Source: an uncultured Gemella sp. (lineage in GTDB: Bacteria > Bacillota > Bacilli > Staphylococcales > Gemellaceae). From it: a stretch of 33,583 bases of DNA. Both the position numbers and the translations under genes were made by a program. The notes beneath the pieces are model-generated. The model was not told the origin of the DNA and did not search any database. It saw only the letters and a list, made by a program, of their open reading frames with translations. The stretch is taken from NCBI GenBank assembly GCA_947254465.1, contig CAMYEU010000001.1, forward strand, positions 1 through 33,583, written 5' to 3'. Shown here piece by piece: positions 15,518-25,250 of this stretch. Every line of letters begins with the position of its first letter. The first letter of the stretch is position 1.

Positions 15518-18238
15518 ATGAATAAAAAGAAGGATAAACTTCAAAAAAATTTATTAACAGCAGGTATAGGATTAGCGACAGTTGTTGCGGTAGGAGTAGC
15601 GACTGATACGCAAGCTAAAGCAAGTGAAAAAGACACTACAACACCATCAACTACTGTAAAAGCTGAAAAGCCCACTGTTGATCTTAAAAAACAAGTAGAA
15701 AATCAAGAAAAAGTAGTGGAAACTACAGAAGCAGAAGTAAAAGATTTAAAAAATAATGTAATAAGTTCTACTAAAAAAGTAGCAACTTTAGAAGAAAAAA
15801 CAAAAGAAGCAACTCCAGAAAATATTGCTAAAGTTGAGAAAACTGTAGACGATAAGAAAGCAGATTTAAAAGCGAACGAAGAAAAAGCGACAGTCTTAGC
15901 AAACTCTGAAAACAGAAAACAAAAAGAAGTATCCTTAGCTGAAACAGAAGTGAAAGTTGCAGAAATTAACCTTAATGAAGCTAAAGAAGAGACTACAAAA
16001 GCTAAAACAGACTTACAAAAAGCAAAAGAAGTATTAGCTGGAACTAACCAAGAAAAAGTAGTTAAAGCATTAGAAGAAGATAAAAAACAAGTAGAGCTAG
16101 ATAAAGCTGACCTTGAAGCAAAAGTAAAAGCATTAGAAGAGGCTAAAAAGCAAGATAAAGTAAGACAAGATAGAATTAATACGTTAACAACTACTAAAGA
16201 ACAAGCTACAAAAGATTATAACAAAGCAAGTAGTGATCTTGAAGCTAAAACAAAAGAATTAGAAGTTGCAAAAACAAAACTAGCATTAGCTACAAAGGAA
16301 TTAGAAGTAGCAAAAAATAATGCAGAAGGTATTAATAGAATAGTTTTAAGTGAAGAGTATGTGAAAGCGTTGAAGGATAGCTTTGATTATAATTTAGCTG
16401 AAATCGATAGAAAAAAAGCTAAAGAAACGCTAAAAAGAGTAAATGCTGAACTATTAAAACAAAATAAATATGTAAAAAACAATAATGATGATAATACAAC
16501 AAGATATGATATAGAAAATCTTCCAGAAAGTATTAGAACAGAATTATCATTATTTGCTTCTGATTTAATTAATCAAATAAGAGAGCAATTTAAATTACCA
16601 AAAGTAAAAGTAACTCCATCAGCTATAGATTTTGCGAAAATAGTAGGTGATGGTTATACAGCAGATAATTGGGATGCTCAAGAGGGGCATGATTCTCGAG
16701 CAGTAAATCAAGGAGCAAAAGAGTTCGGACTACTTACTTCAAGCAAAGAAGAAGAAGCACAACATCAACAATACTATGAAAATCTTTATTCACATTCCAT
16801 TGGTAGTAAAACTGGAACATATAATTACTTGAAGAAAGCTATTTATGATGGGATTCTGGAATTTATGCTTAATGGTTACGAGTGGTTGCATGCTCAAAGT
16901 ATAGCTGGAATTAATTGGGGACAGCCTGATGAGGAATATTTTGGATTAGATTTTTCAATAAGTAACGGTTGGACAAATATTCACTATATAAAAGTACCAG
17001 CTGACTATGTAAAACAAGCAACTAAAACAAACTTCAATAGTACAGAAATAAATAATCCTAATAATTCAACAACATTATTAGCTAAATTAACAACTGCTGA
17101 AAAGAGCGTTAGCAACATAAATGCAGAAGTTGGTACTAAAACAAAAGAGCAAGTAGCTTTACAAACAGCATATAATAATACTAAAAAATCTCTTACTGAT
17201 GCGACTAGTGAGCTTGAGTTTTTAGAGAATACAAAAACATTCACAGAAGAAGCTACAGCTTCTTATACAAAAGCAAGTAATAGACTAGCTAATGATACTA
17301 ATGCATTAAATAAAGCTCAAAAAGATTTTGATTCGTTAAATGCTGATGTTAAAACAAAACAAAGAGCAGTAGACATAGCAACAACAACGCTAGCTGAAAA
17401 AGAAAGAGCTCAAGTTACTAAACAAAAAGAATTTAATAAAAAACAAGTTGTACTAGATACTCTTGTTAAGCAACTTGGAGATATTCAAAAACAGATTTCA
17501 GAGAATAACAAAGTTATTAGTGAATTAAAACAAGATATTAAAACTAAAGAAAATGAATTAGTAGTATTACAAAATGCTCCAAAACTTCTAAAATCAGAAC
17601 AAGAAAAATTAACTGAACTAAAATCATCTTTAGAAAATAAAGAAAAACAATTAGCTGAAGCTATAGACTTGTACTCAAAACTATTGAAACAACAAATCGG
17701 AAATCTTGAATTTGATCAAAAAGATCCAGAAAATGTATTGCCAGAAGCAGTTATTAAAGAGATGACTAGAGAAGATGTTGTAAAATATAATGTAAAAGAA
17801 GAATTAGATTCAACACTTGAGGCAGGTAAGCGAGTAGTTAAAGTAAAAGGTGTAAATGGTAAGAAAAAAGTAAAAGTAGCTACATTAACAGTAAATGGTG
17901 AAGTAGTAAATAGCATTGAAGAAGTGTTAAGTGAAGAAAAAGCCATTGATGAAGTAGTTCTTGTTGGAACAAAAGAGGAATCTAAACCAATAGAACCTAC
18001 AACACCTGCTAAACCAATAGAACCTACAACACCTGCTAAACCAACAGAACCTACAACACCTGCTAAACCAACAGAACCTACAACGCCTGCTAAACCAACT
18101 AATTCAGAAGACAAGAAAGCTAAAAAAGAAAATGTAAAAAAACTTCCAAATACTGGAGAAACAACATCAGATGTAGCAGGATTTGGACTGTTATTATCAG
18201 TGTTAACATTAGGTTTATACAGAAGAAAACAAAGATAA
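15518..18238 (+). CDS. prgA: LPxTG-anchored SEC10/PgrA-family surface-exclusion protein
   Basis: This wall-anchored protein would stop plasmid-bearing cells from acting as recipients. A signal peptide covers residues 1-34 (cleavage near TQAKA). Long coiled coils (about 50-275 and 515-735) flank a globular SEC10/PgrA domain at about 275-500, recognisable by SIRTELSLFASDLINQIR, GHDSRAVNQGAKEFGL and the ILEFMLNGYEWLHAQSIAG segment. Four copies of a 9-residue Pro-rich wall-spanning repeat (KPxEPTTPA) precede LPNTG (876-880), a hydrophobic helix and the basic tail RRKQR. The 906-residue length fits PgrA/Sea1-type proteins of pCF10-like plasmids. AAAGGAG lies 10 bases before the ATG. It has its own promoter and terminator, so it can be controlled apart from the transfer operon. 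Confidence 0.92.
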   Translation: MNKKKDKLQKNLLTAGIGLATVVAVGVATDTQAKASEKDTTTPSTTVKAEKPTVDLKKQVENQEKVVETTEAEVKDLKNNVISSTKKVATLEEKTKEATPENIAKVEKTVDDKKADLKANEEKATVLANSENRKQKEVSLAETEVKVAEINLNEAKEETTKAKTDLQKAKEVLAGTNQEKVVKALEEDKKQVELDKADLEAKVKALEEAKKQDKVRQDRINTLTTTKEQATKDYNKASSDLEAKTKELEVAKTKLALATKELEVAKNNAEGINRIVLSEEYVKALKDSFDYNLAEIDRKKAKETLKRVNAELLKQNKYVKNNNDDNTTRYDIENLPESIRTELSLFASDLINQIREQFKLPKVKVTPSAIDFAKIVGDGYTADNWDAQEGHDSRAVNQGAKEFGLLTSSKEEEAQHQQYYENLYSHSIGSKTGTYNYLKKAIYDGILEFMLNGYEWLHAQSIAGINWGQPDEEYFGLDFSISNGWTNIHYIKVPADYVKQATKTNFNSTEINNPNNSTTLLAKLTTAEKSVSNINAEVGTKTKEQVALQTAYNNTKKSLTDATSELEFLENTKTFTEEATASYTKASNRLANDTNALNKAQKDFDSLNADVKTKQRAVDIATTTLAEKERAQVTKQKEFNKKQVVLDTLVKQLGDIQKQISENNKVISELKQDIKTKENELVVLQNAPKLLKSEQEKLTELKSSLENKEKQLAEAIDLYSKLLKQQIGNLEFDQKDPENVLPEAVIKEMTREDVVKYNVKEELDSTLEAGKRVVKVKGVNGKKKVKVATLTVNGEVVNSIEEVLSEEKAIDEVVLVGTKEESKPIEPTTPAKPIEPTTPAKPTEPTTPAKPTEPTTPAKPTNSEDKKAKKENVKKLPNTGETTSDVAGFGLLLSVLTLGLYRRKQR
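17984..18091 (+). repeat. 27-bp tandem repeat encoding the Pro-rich wall region
   Basis: Four near-identical 27-bp units encode KP(I/T)EPTTPA, with a partial fifth unit after 18091. Such repeats span the cell wall before an LPxTG anchor and easily change copy number. Confidence 0.9.
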
Positions 18239-18248
18239 TATAATCTTC

Positions 18249-18279
18249 AAAAAAGACAACTAAAGTGGTTGTCTTTTTT
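18249..18279 (+). terminator. Terminator after the surface-exclusion gene
   Basis: The arms AAAAAGACAAC and GTTGTCTTTTT enclose TAAAGTG, with a run of six T residues. It lies between the surface-exclusion and adhesin genes and may limit readthrough into the adhesin. Confidence 0.85.
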
Positions 18280-18347
18280 GTTTTGTCCTAAATATGACAC
18301 TAAAAGGTTTAAAATTTTAAGGTTAAGTGAGAGAAAGGAAAAAAAGT

Positions 18348-21300
18348 ATGACAATTAATAAAACAGAGAAATTCAAATTAAGAAAAAGTAAGAAATATAA
18401 AAATTTAGTATCAGTAGGACTTGGAGTTATGACGGCGGTTGCGATTGGTGTTGCGAGCGATAATGAAGCATACGCAAGCGATCAAACGATTGGAAATGCA
18501 ACTAATTCTACTACAACTCAACCACCAGCAAACAAAGTGCAAAGTGATAATTTAGCAAATACTAATACATCAACTGGAGCTGTAAATATTAATATTGATA
18601 ATTCAAATGTGAGAAATGCGGTAAATAAAGCTAGAAGTGAAGGTATTAATGTAGTAGAAAAAACTCAAGATTTAGGAGTAACTACAAGTACAGATGAAAC
18701 AACTCGAAAACGAAATGAAGCAATAGAACAAAATAAAGCAGAAGAAAACAAAATAAATGAAGTAATAAATAATTATAAAAAAGAAAAAGAAGCTAATCAG
18801 AATGCGATAAATACAGCTACGAGTGAAAACAGAGAAAAGCAAGCTCAGTATGAGAAAGATTTAGCAAACTATAATAAAGAAAAAGCAGAAATAGAGAAAT
18901 TTAATAATAATGCAAAAGCAGAAAATAAAAGAAAAACTGATGAATATAATAATCGAGTTGCTGATATAAATAGAGAAAATGAGAGTATTAGAACTGAAAA
19001 TTCAAAAAAAGAAAGAAGCTATCAAAACGCATTAGCTGAGTATAATAATCAAGTAGCTGAAATAGAGAGAGTGAAAAAAGAGGTTAAAACTACAAAACCA
19101 CTATTAGCCCAATCTGGAGGAATAGCGGTATATGGAAATTATAATCTTGCAGGGGCAGGGAGTACAGACTTTTATAAAGATTTAACAATTTTAGAAGATA
19201 ATAAAATAACGAACACAATAGCATTAGTAGATGGTATTCAGTGGAGAGATAATACAGAAGTTGAGAAAATATCTGGAAATTTTTCTAATGAAATGAAGGC
19301 TTCAAAATTATATAGCCTACGATATATAAAAACTGGAGATAAGTTTAAAATAAAAAATGTAGGAACAACTATTGATGGAAGAAATGTAAATCTAAATGTA
19401 ACTGCTGTAATAGGTAATCCAAGGGGGCAAAGTGTTGCTGGAGAGCCAGTATCTGAACAAGATTTACGTATAACTAGGGAACAATATAATTCAATTTATT
19501 TTGATTATGGTAATATGGAAAATATATCCTTAGTATTTAATTTAGTAGATGATAATGATAATAAATTGAAATTTGGATTAGGGACTTTAGTTGGTGATGT
19601 TGATGGAAATCAAGGTTCAAAATTACAATTTTCAGATTCTTCAAAATCAATAACTCCTCCGGGGTCAGAACTTGAGGAAAAAAATGGAACATTTTTTAGT
19701 AAATATAATGAACCATATTTAAATTTCAACAGCACCCCAAAAGGAACATATTTAACAATAGGGTATGGTGATTCATTAACATACACACATTATACAAGTG
19801 AAACATCCTTACCGTCAGATAATGAAAGAATAAAACATGACCAAATGATTGCAGAAAATAAAAAAAATAATATCAGAGAATACGCTATTGCTTTTAATTT
19901 ATTTGGAAAATCAGCTGAATTAAAAAAAATACCTAATCCTAGACCAGTTTCTAAACCTAAATTAGATCTAGAAAAGCCACTGCCTGAAAAACCAATATTA
20001 GAAACCTTAAAAGAAGAACCACCCAAACCAGAACAACCTACGCTAAAACCAATTCCTAGAGAAATAACTGCACCTACTGTAGGTTACACAACATTTAGAT
20101 TAGCGGAAAGACCACGGGTATTCAAGGAAGCTAGAAATTTAGATAATACAAATCTTGATAATAGTTTAGTAAGTAAAAACTCTACAGTTAAATTTACACT
20201 TAAAGTTGATAAACTTCCTGCAGGACGTGAAGCGTTAAATGTATTAGAATTTACAGATCATTTACCACAAGGGTATGTTATCGATGAAGCAACTGTAACT
20301 AGAGAGAATAATGCATTAGGTTATAACACTGCTTATGATAAAGCTAATCATACTGTAGTATTTAGTGCTAATTCTACACTGTTAAATAAATTAAATGCAA
20401 ATCTTAACGAGGTTGTTGATGTGGTAGCACCTACTGTTACCGGGACTGTGACTAATGATGGTGGTATTTATAAAAATAACTTTAAAATCAATTTAAATAA
20501 TAAATATACTACTCACAGTAACGTTGTTACAGTAAATACACCGAATGGTATTACACCTAACAAAGTTAATACAAATGCAGATAATTCTAACATCAATGGA
20601 AAGATTGTTGTAGCTGAAACTACAAACTATTACAAACTACTTTGGGATTTAGATCAATATAGAGGTATGAAACTTAGTAGAAACGATATTGCAAAAGGAT
20701 TTTATTATTTAGAAGATTATCCAGAAGAAGCAGTAACAATTAATAATAGATTAGTTAGCTTAGTTGATAGTAATGGGAAAGCAGTAACTGGAGTAGAAGT
20801 AAATAGTTATGATAATTTAGAAAATGCTCCAGAAAATGTAAAAACAATGCTTTCAAAAGCTAATATTACACCAAAAGGAGCATTCCAATTATTTACAGCA
20901 ACTAATCCAACTGATTTTTATAATAAATACGTTGTTACAGGAAATTCTATTAAGATAACGAATCCGATGGTAGTTAAAGATAGTTTAACTCAAACGGGTG
21001 GAGTATATGAGAATAAAGCATATCAAATTGATTTAGGAAATGGCTATGCAACAGGAACTGTTAGAAATATCGTGCCTAAAGTTGATACTAATAAACATAA
21101 TTATAATGAAGACGGAGTATTAATTGATGGAAAACAAGTAGTAGCTGGTACTACAAATCACTATAAATTAACTTGGGATTTAGACCAATATAGAGGTATG
21201 AGTGCTACAAATAGCGAAATAGCTAAAGGTTTCTTCTTTGTGGAAGACTACCCAGAAGAAGCATTGACTATTGATAACTCTAAAGTAACGATGTTAGATG

Positions 21301-24300
21301 GTAAAGGACAAGCAGTAACTGGAGTAGAAGTAAGTAACTATAATAGTTTAGAAAATGCACCAGAGGATATTAAACAGGCTCTAGTAAATGCGAAAATCGC
21401 ACCAAAAGGAGCATTCCAGTTGTTCAGAGCGACAAATGCGAAAGATTTCTTTAACAAATATGTACTTACAGGAAACTCAATTACAATAACAACACCAATG
21501 AAAGTAAAAGAAGAACTTACAACAACAGGTGGAACATACAATAATAAAGCGTATCAAGTTGATTTCGGTAAGGCTTTTGAAACAAATATCGTAACTAATA
21601 TTGTTCCAAAAGTAACACCAGAAAAACATAACACAAATGAAGATGGAGTTGTAGTTGATGGAAAACAAATAGTCGCAGGAACGATAAATTACTACAAATT
21701 AACTTGGGATTTAACACCATATAGAGGTGTAGTACCAACAAGAAATGAACTTAACAAAGGTTTCTTCTTTGTAGAAGATTATCCAGAAAAAGAAGTAACT
21801 ATTGATAACTCAAAAGTTACTGTGGTAGACAGCAAAGGACAAGCAGTAACTGGAGTAGAAGTAAGTAGTTATAATAGCTTAGAAGAAGCACCAGAAAATG
21901 TAAAAACAATGCTTTCAAAAGCTAATATTACACCAAAAGGAGCATTCCAATTATTTAATGCTAGTTCTCCAATGGACTTTTTCAATAAATATGCATCTGT
22001 AGGAAACTCAATCACAATAACAACACCGATGACAGTAAAAGAAGAACTTACAACAACAGGTGGTACAATAAGAAATAAAGGGTATCAAATTGATTTTGGT
22101 AAAGGACGTGAAACTGAAATAATTACAAATGAAATTCCAAAAGTAACACCAGAAAAACATAATACAAATGAAGATGGGGTAGTAGTAGACGGAAAACAAG
22201 TAGTCGCAGGAACAACAAATCACTACAAACTAACTTGGGATTTAGATCAATACAGAAATATGACCGCAACAAGTCGTGAAGTGGCTAGAGGCTTTTTTGT
22301 TGTAGAAGATTATCCAGAAGAAGCGTTAACTATTGATAATTCAAAAGTAAAAATGGTGGATAGTAAAGGACAAGCAGTAACTGGAGTAGAAGTATTGAGT
22401 TATGATAGTGTAGAAAATGCACCAGATGATATTAAAAAATCTTTAACAAATGCAAAAATCGCACCAAAAGGAGCATTCCAATTATTCAGAGCGACAAATG
22501 CAAGAGATTTCTTTAACAAATATGTACTTACAGGAAACTCAATCACAATAACAACACCAATGACAGTAAAAGAAGAGCTTACAACAACAGGTGGAGTGTT
22601 TAACAATAAAATGTATCAAGTTGATTTTGGTAAAGGTCGAGAAGTTGAACATGAAGTAACTAATAATATTCCAAAAGTAGAACCGACTAAGCATAATACA
22701 AATAAAGATGGAGTTGTAATTGATGGTAAAGTTATTGCACCAGAAACTGTAAATAATTATAAGCTTCTGTGGGATTTAGATCAGTACAAAGGAGTTGTCG
22801 CAACAAGTCGTGAATTAGCTAAAGGATTCTACTTTGTAGAAGATTATCCAGAAGAAGCACTTGCGATTAATAATTCAAAAGTGACTATGATAGACAGCAA
22901 GGGACAAGCAGTAACTGGAGTAGAAGTATTAAGTTATGATAGTGTAGAAAATGCACCAGATGATATTAAAAAAGCTTTAGTGAATGCGAAAATCACACCG
23001 AAAGGAGCATTCCAAGTTTATAAAGCGACAAATTCAAGAGAATTTTATGATAAATACGTATTTACTGGAAATTCAATCACAATAACAAGTCCTATGACAA
23101 TGTTAGAAAGTGTAAATAAAAATGGAGCTGTTTATAATAATAAAGCATATCAAATTGATTTTGGTAAAGGACGTGAGACTGATGTAGTAACAAATACTGT
23201 ACCAAAATCAAACCCAGAAAAACACAACTTTAACGAGGATGGAGTTCTTATTGACGGCGGTTTAGTCCCAGTAGGTTCAACAACTGAATATAAGCTGACA
23301 TGGAAATTAAGCAATCTTCGTGATGTAGTAGGAACTAATGAGGCTATAAATAGAGGATTCTATTATATCGATGATTATCCAGAAGTACTTAAAACACTAG
23401 ATGATAGAATTAAAGTATTAGATTCTAACGGAAATGTAGTTAACGGTATAAAAGTTACAAAATACGATAATTTAGAACAAGCAAGTAGTGAAATTAAAGC
23501 TATTTTATCGAAAAACAATATCACACCAAAAGGAGCGTTCCAGGTATTTTCAGCAGAAAATCCAATAGAGTTTTATAATAACTATGTTAAAAAAGGTATT
23601 GATTTAACGATTGTTAATCCAATGCAGGTAACACAAGCACTTAAAGAAAATGGTGGAAGTTATCAAAACGTAGCGTATGAAATTGATTTTGGAGTTGCTC
23701 AAGTGACAGATACTATTACAAACACAGTTCCAAAAGTAAAACCTGTAAAACATAATTATAATGAAGATAACGTTAAAATTGATGGAAAAGTGGTACTTGC
23801 AGCTTCAAGAACTAATTATAAGTTAAACTGGAACTTATCAGCATATAAAAATGTAGAAGCATCAGACAAATACATTAAAAAAGGATTCTATTTTGTAGAC
23901 GATTATCCAGAAGAAGCACTAAACTTAGATGAGAAAAATATTACTATTACTGACGACAAAGGAAAAGCAGTAGTCGGAGTAGAAGTAGTAAATTATGAAA
24001 GTTTAGAAAAAGCACCAGAAGAAGTTAAAGCAGTTCTAAAAGAAGCTAAAGTAACTCCAAAAGGAGCATTCCAGTTATTTAAAGCAACTGATTCTAAACA
24101 ATTTTATAATGACTATGTTAAAACTGGAACTAATCTTACTATAACTAATCCAATGATAGTAAAACCAGAAATGGCAAGAAAAGATAGTAAAAAAGTTGTA
24201 GATGATAAAACTGAAAATAAAACAATAAAAGATGTAACAAAAGTGAATAACAGCGTTACAACTACAAACATTAAACCAGAAGTAGATAAAGCTATTGATG

Positions 24301-25181
24301 AGGCTGTAGAAAAAGAGAATAATATTCTTAATACTATTTCAAAAGTATCAGTTGAAAATACTGAAAAAGATAAAGTCACTAAAGGTAGTGGAAAAACCAC
24401 AGAATATAAAAATAGAGGATACCAAATTGACTTTGGTAATGGATATGAAACAGATGTAGTAGCTAATAATGTACCAAAAATTGATCCTATAAAAGATGTA
24501 GTAATTGATGTAAAAGGTAAAGAAAGCCTACAAGGAAAAGAAATAGAGCTAAATAAATTATTTAATTATAAATTAATTGGAACTGAAATTCCATCTAATA
24601 GAGGGACTAAACTTACTCAATATGGATTTAGTGATGATTACGATGAAAAAGCCGATAAATATCAAGCTAATTATAGAGTATTTTCTATGAAAGATATTAA
24701 ACTTACTGATGGAAGTATAATTAAACAAGACAGTGAGCTTACTAAATACACTACTCAAATTATGACAGATGGTAAAGTTGATATTGAGTTTGATAAAGAG
24801 TTCTTAGATAAAATTGATTTAGATAGTGAGTTCCAAGCTGAAGTTTACTTACAAATGGAGCGTATAGCAAGTGGTGAAGTTAAAAATACATTTATTCATA
24901 TGGTAAATGGAGTAGAAGAAACGTCTAACACAGTTATAACCTTTACTAAAGAACCAGAAAAACCAGTTGAACCAGAAAAACCAGTTGAACCAGAAAAACC
25001 AGAAGAGCCAAAACAACCAGAAATTCCAAAAGTGGAAGAAAAAACACCGAATAAGAGTACAGGAAAAGTATTACCAAATACAGGAGTAGCTGATACTGAT
25101 GGAACTTCAACAGCGATAGCATTAACCGCATTAGCGACTGCAGGATTTATCGCAAGAAGAAAAAAAGTTAAAAATTCATAA
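18348..25181 (+). CDS. Giant LPxTG-anchored AgI/II-family adhesin with tandem isopeptide-type repeats
   Basis: This 2277-residue wall-anchored adhesin probably mediates cell aggregation during mating and host or co-aggregation binding, like PrgB and SspB. I use ATG 18348 (AAAGGA eight bases upstream) rather than the upstream in-frame GTG at 18327. In order: signal peptide to about residue 45; charged alpha-helical A-type region (~105-245); GbpC/Spa-type lectin-like domain (~250-545, starting near GGIAVYGNYNLAGAG); proline-rich linker (~545-585); one isopeptide-forming adhesin domain (~585-740); seven tandem ~177-residue repeats beginning near KHN-x-NEDG and including YKL-x-WDL, GF-x-x-EDYPEE and KGAFQ (~740-2040); a divergent last domain (~2043-2195); PEKPVE repeats; and LPNTG at about 2242 with tail RRKKVKNS. 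No clear promoter is seen in the gap before it. Length is well above PrgB (about 1300 residues). Confidence 0.93.
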   Translation: MTINKTEKFKLRKSKKYKNLVSVGLGVMTAVAIGVASDNEAYASDQTIGNATNSTTTQPPANKVQSDNLANTNTSTGAVNINIDNSNVRNAVNKARSEGINVVEKTQDLGVTTSTDETTRKRNEAIEQNKAEENKINEVINNYKKEKEANQNAINTATSENREKQAQYEKDLANYNKEKAEIEKFNNNAKAENKRKTDEYNNRVADINRENESIRTENSKKERSYQNALAEYNNQVAEIERVKKEVKTTKPLLAQSGGIAVYGNYNLAGAGSTDFYKDLTILEDNKITNTIALVDGIQWRDNTEVEKISGNFSNEMKASKLYSLRYIKTGDKFKIKNVGTTIDGRNVNLNVTAVIGNPRGQSVAGEPVSEQDLRITREQYNSIYFDYGNMENISLVFNLVDDNDNKLKFGLGTLVGDVDGNQGSKLQFSDSSKSITPPGSELEEKNGTFFSKYNEPYLNFNSTPKGTYLTIGYGDSLTYTHYTSETSLPSDNERIKHDQMIAENKKNNIREYAIAFNLFGKSAELKKIPNPRPVSKPKLDLEKPLPEKPILETLKEEPPKPEQPTLKPIPREITAPTVGYTTFRLAERPRVFKEARNLDNTNLDNSLVSKNSTVKFTLKVDKLPAGREALNVLEFTDHLPQGYVIDEATVTRENNALGYNTAYDKANHTVVFSANSTLLNKLNANLNEVVDVVAPTVTGTVTNDGGIYKNNFKINLNNKYTTHSNVVTVNTPNGITPNKVNTNADNSNINGKIVVAETTNYYKLLWDLDQYRGMKLSRNDIAKGFYYLEDYPEEAVTINNRLVSLVDSNGKAVTGVEVNSYDNLENAPENVKTMLSKANITPKGAFQLFTATNPTDFYNKYVVTGNSIKITNPMVVKDSLTQTGGVYENKAYQIDLGNGYATGTVRNIVPKVDTNKHNYNEDGVLIDGKQVVAGTTNHYKLTWDLDQYRGMSATNSEIAKGFFFVEDYPEEALTIDNSKVTMLDGKGQAVTGVEVSNYNSLENAPEDIKQALVNAKIAPKGAFQLFRATNAKDFFNKYVLTGNSITITTPMKVKEELTTTGGTYNNKAYQVDFGKAFETNIVTNIVPKVTPEKHNTNEDGVVVDGKQIVAGTINYYKLTWDLTPYRGVVPTRNELNKGFFFVEDYPEKEVTIDNSKVTVVDSKGQAVTGVEVSSYNSLEEAPENVKTMLSKANITPKGAFQLFNASSPMDFFNKYASVGNSITITTPMTVKEELTTTGGTIRNKGYQIDFGKGRETEIITNEIPKVTPEKHNTNEDGVVVDGKQVVAGTTNHYKLTWDLDQYRNMTATSREVARGFFVVEDYPEEALTIDNSKVKMVDSKGQAVTGVEVLSYDSVENAPDDIKKSLTNAKIAPKGAFQLFRATNARDFFNKYVLTGNSITITTPMTVKEELTTTGGVFNNKMYQVDFGKGREVEHEVTNNIPKVEPTKHNTNKDGVVIDGKVIAPETVNNYKLLWDLDQYKGVVATSRELAKGFYFVEDYPEEALAINNSKVTMIDSKGQAVTGVEVLSYDSVENAPDDIKKALVNAKITPKGAFQVYKATNSREFYDKYVFTGNSITITSPMTMLESVNKNGAVYNNKAYQIDFGKGRETDVVTNTVPKSNPEKHNFNEDGVLIDGGLVPVGSTTEYKLTWKLSNLRDVVGTNEAINRGFYYIDDYPEVLKTLDDRIKVLDSNGNVVNGIKVTKYDNLEQASSEIKAILSKNNITPKGAFQVFSAENPIEFYNNYVKKGIDLTIVNPMQVTQALKENGGSYQNVAYEIDFGVAQVTDTITNTVPKVKPVKHNYNEDNVKIDGKVVLAASRTNYKLNWNLSAYKNVEASDKYIKKGFYFVDDYPEEALNLDEKNITITDDKGKAVVGVEVVNYESLEKAPEEVKAVLKEAKVTPKGAFQLFKATDSKQFYNDYVKTGTNLTITNPMIVKPEMARKDSKKVVDDKTENKTIKDVTKVNNSVTTTNIKPEVDKAIDEAVEKENNILNTISKVSVENTEKDKVTKGSGKTTEYKNRGYQIDFGNGYETDVVANNVPKIDPIKDVVIDVKGKESLQGKEIELNKLFNYKLIGTEIPSNRGTKLTQYGFSDDYDEKADKYQANYRVFSMKDIKLTDGSIIKQDSELTKYTTQIMTDGKVDIEFDKEFLDKIDLDSEFQAEVYLQMERIASGEVKNTFIHMVNGVEETSNTVITFTKEPEKPVEPEKPVEPEKPEEPKQPEIPKVEEKTPNKSTGKVLPNTGVADTDGTSTAIALTALATAGFIARRKKVKNS
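20568..24477 (+). repeat. Seven tandem ~531-bp repeats inside the adhesin gene
   Basis: Unit starts lie near 20568, 21084, 21615, 22146, 22680, 23211 and 23739; spacings are 516, 531, 531, 534, 531 and 528 bases. Each encodes one AgI/II C-domain-like module. Some units share long identical DNA while neighbours differ, a sign of recombination among units. Unit 7 carries an extra charged stretch at about 24168-24402. Confidence 0.9.
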
Positions 25182-25193
25182 TATATAAATCTT

Positions 25194-25228
25194 GAGGTCT
25201 TTAGTGAAAAGCTAAAGACCTCTTTTTT
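25194..25228 (+). terminator. Terminator after the adhesin gene
   Basis: The 11-base arms GAGGTCTTTAG (25194-25204) and CTAAAGACCTC (25212-25222) match perfectly and are followed by six T residues. The next gene starts only 22 bases later and has no visible promoter of its own, so it must depend on readthrough or an unrecognised promoter. Confidence 0.92.
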
Positions 25229-25250
25229 ATTTTGTAAAGGAGTGAAGATA

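Noticed and set aside
17716..18114. Minus-strand frame with regular GLAGVVGSV repeats
   Set aside because: The repeats are just the antisense reading of the Pro-rich wall repeats of the surface-exclusion gene.
18327..18347. Upstream GTG start of the adhesin
   Set aside because: ATG 18348 has AAAGGA at the right distance and gives a normal signal peptide; the GTG has no ribosome binding site.
20568..24477. DNA-level transposon or CRISPR-like repeat
   Set aside because: The 531-bp periodicity keeps the reading frame and encodes protein modules of the adhesin.
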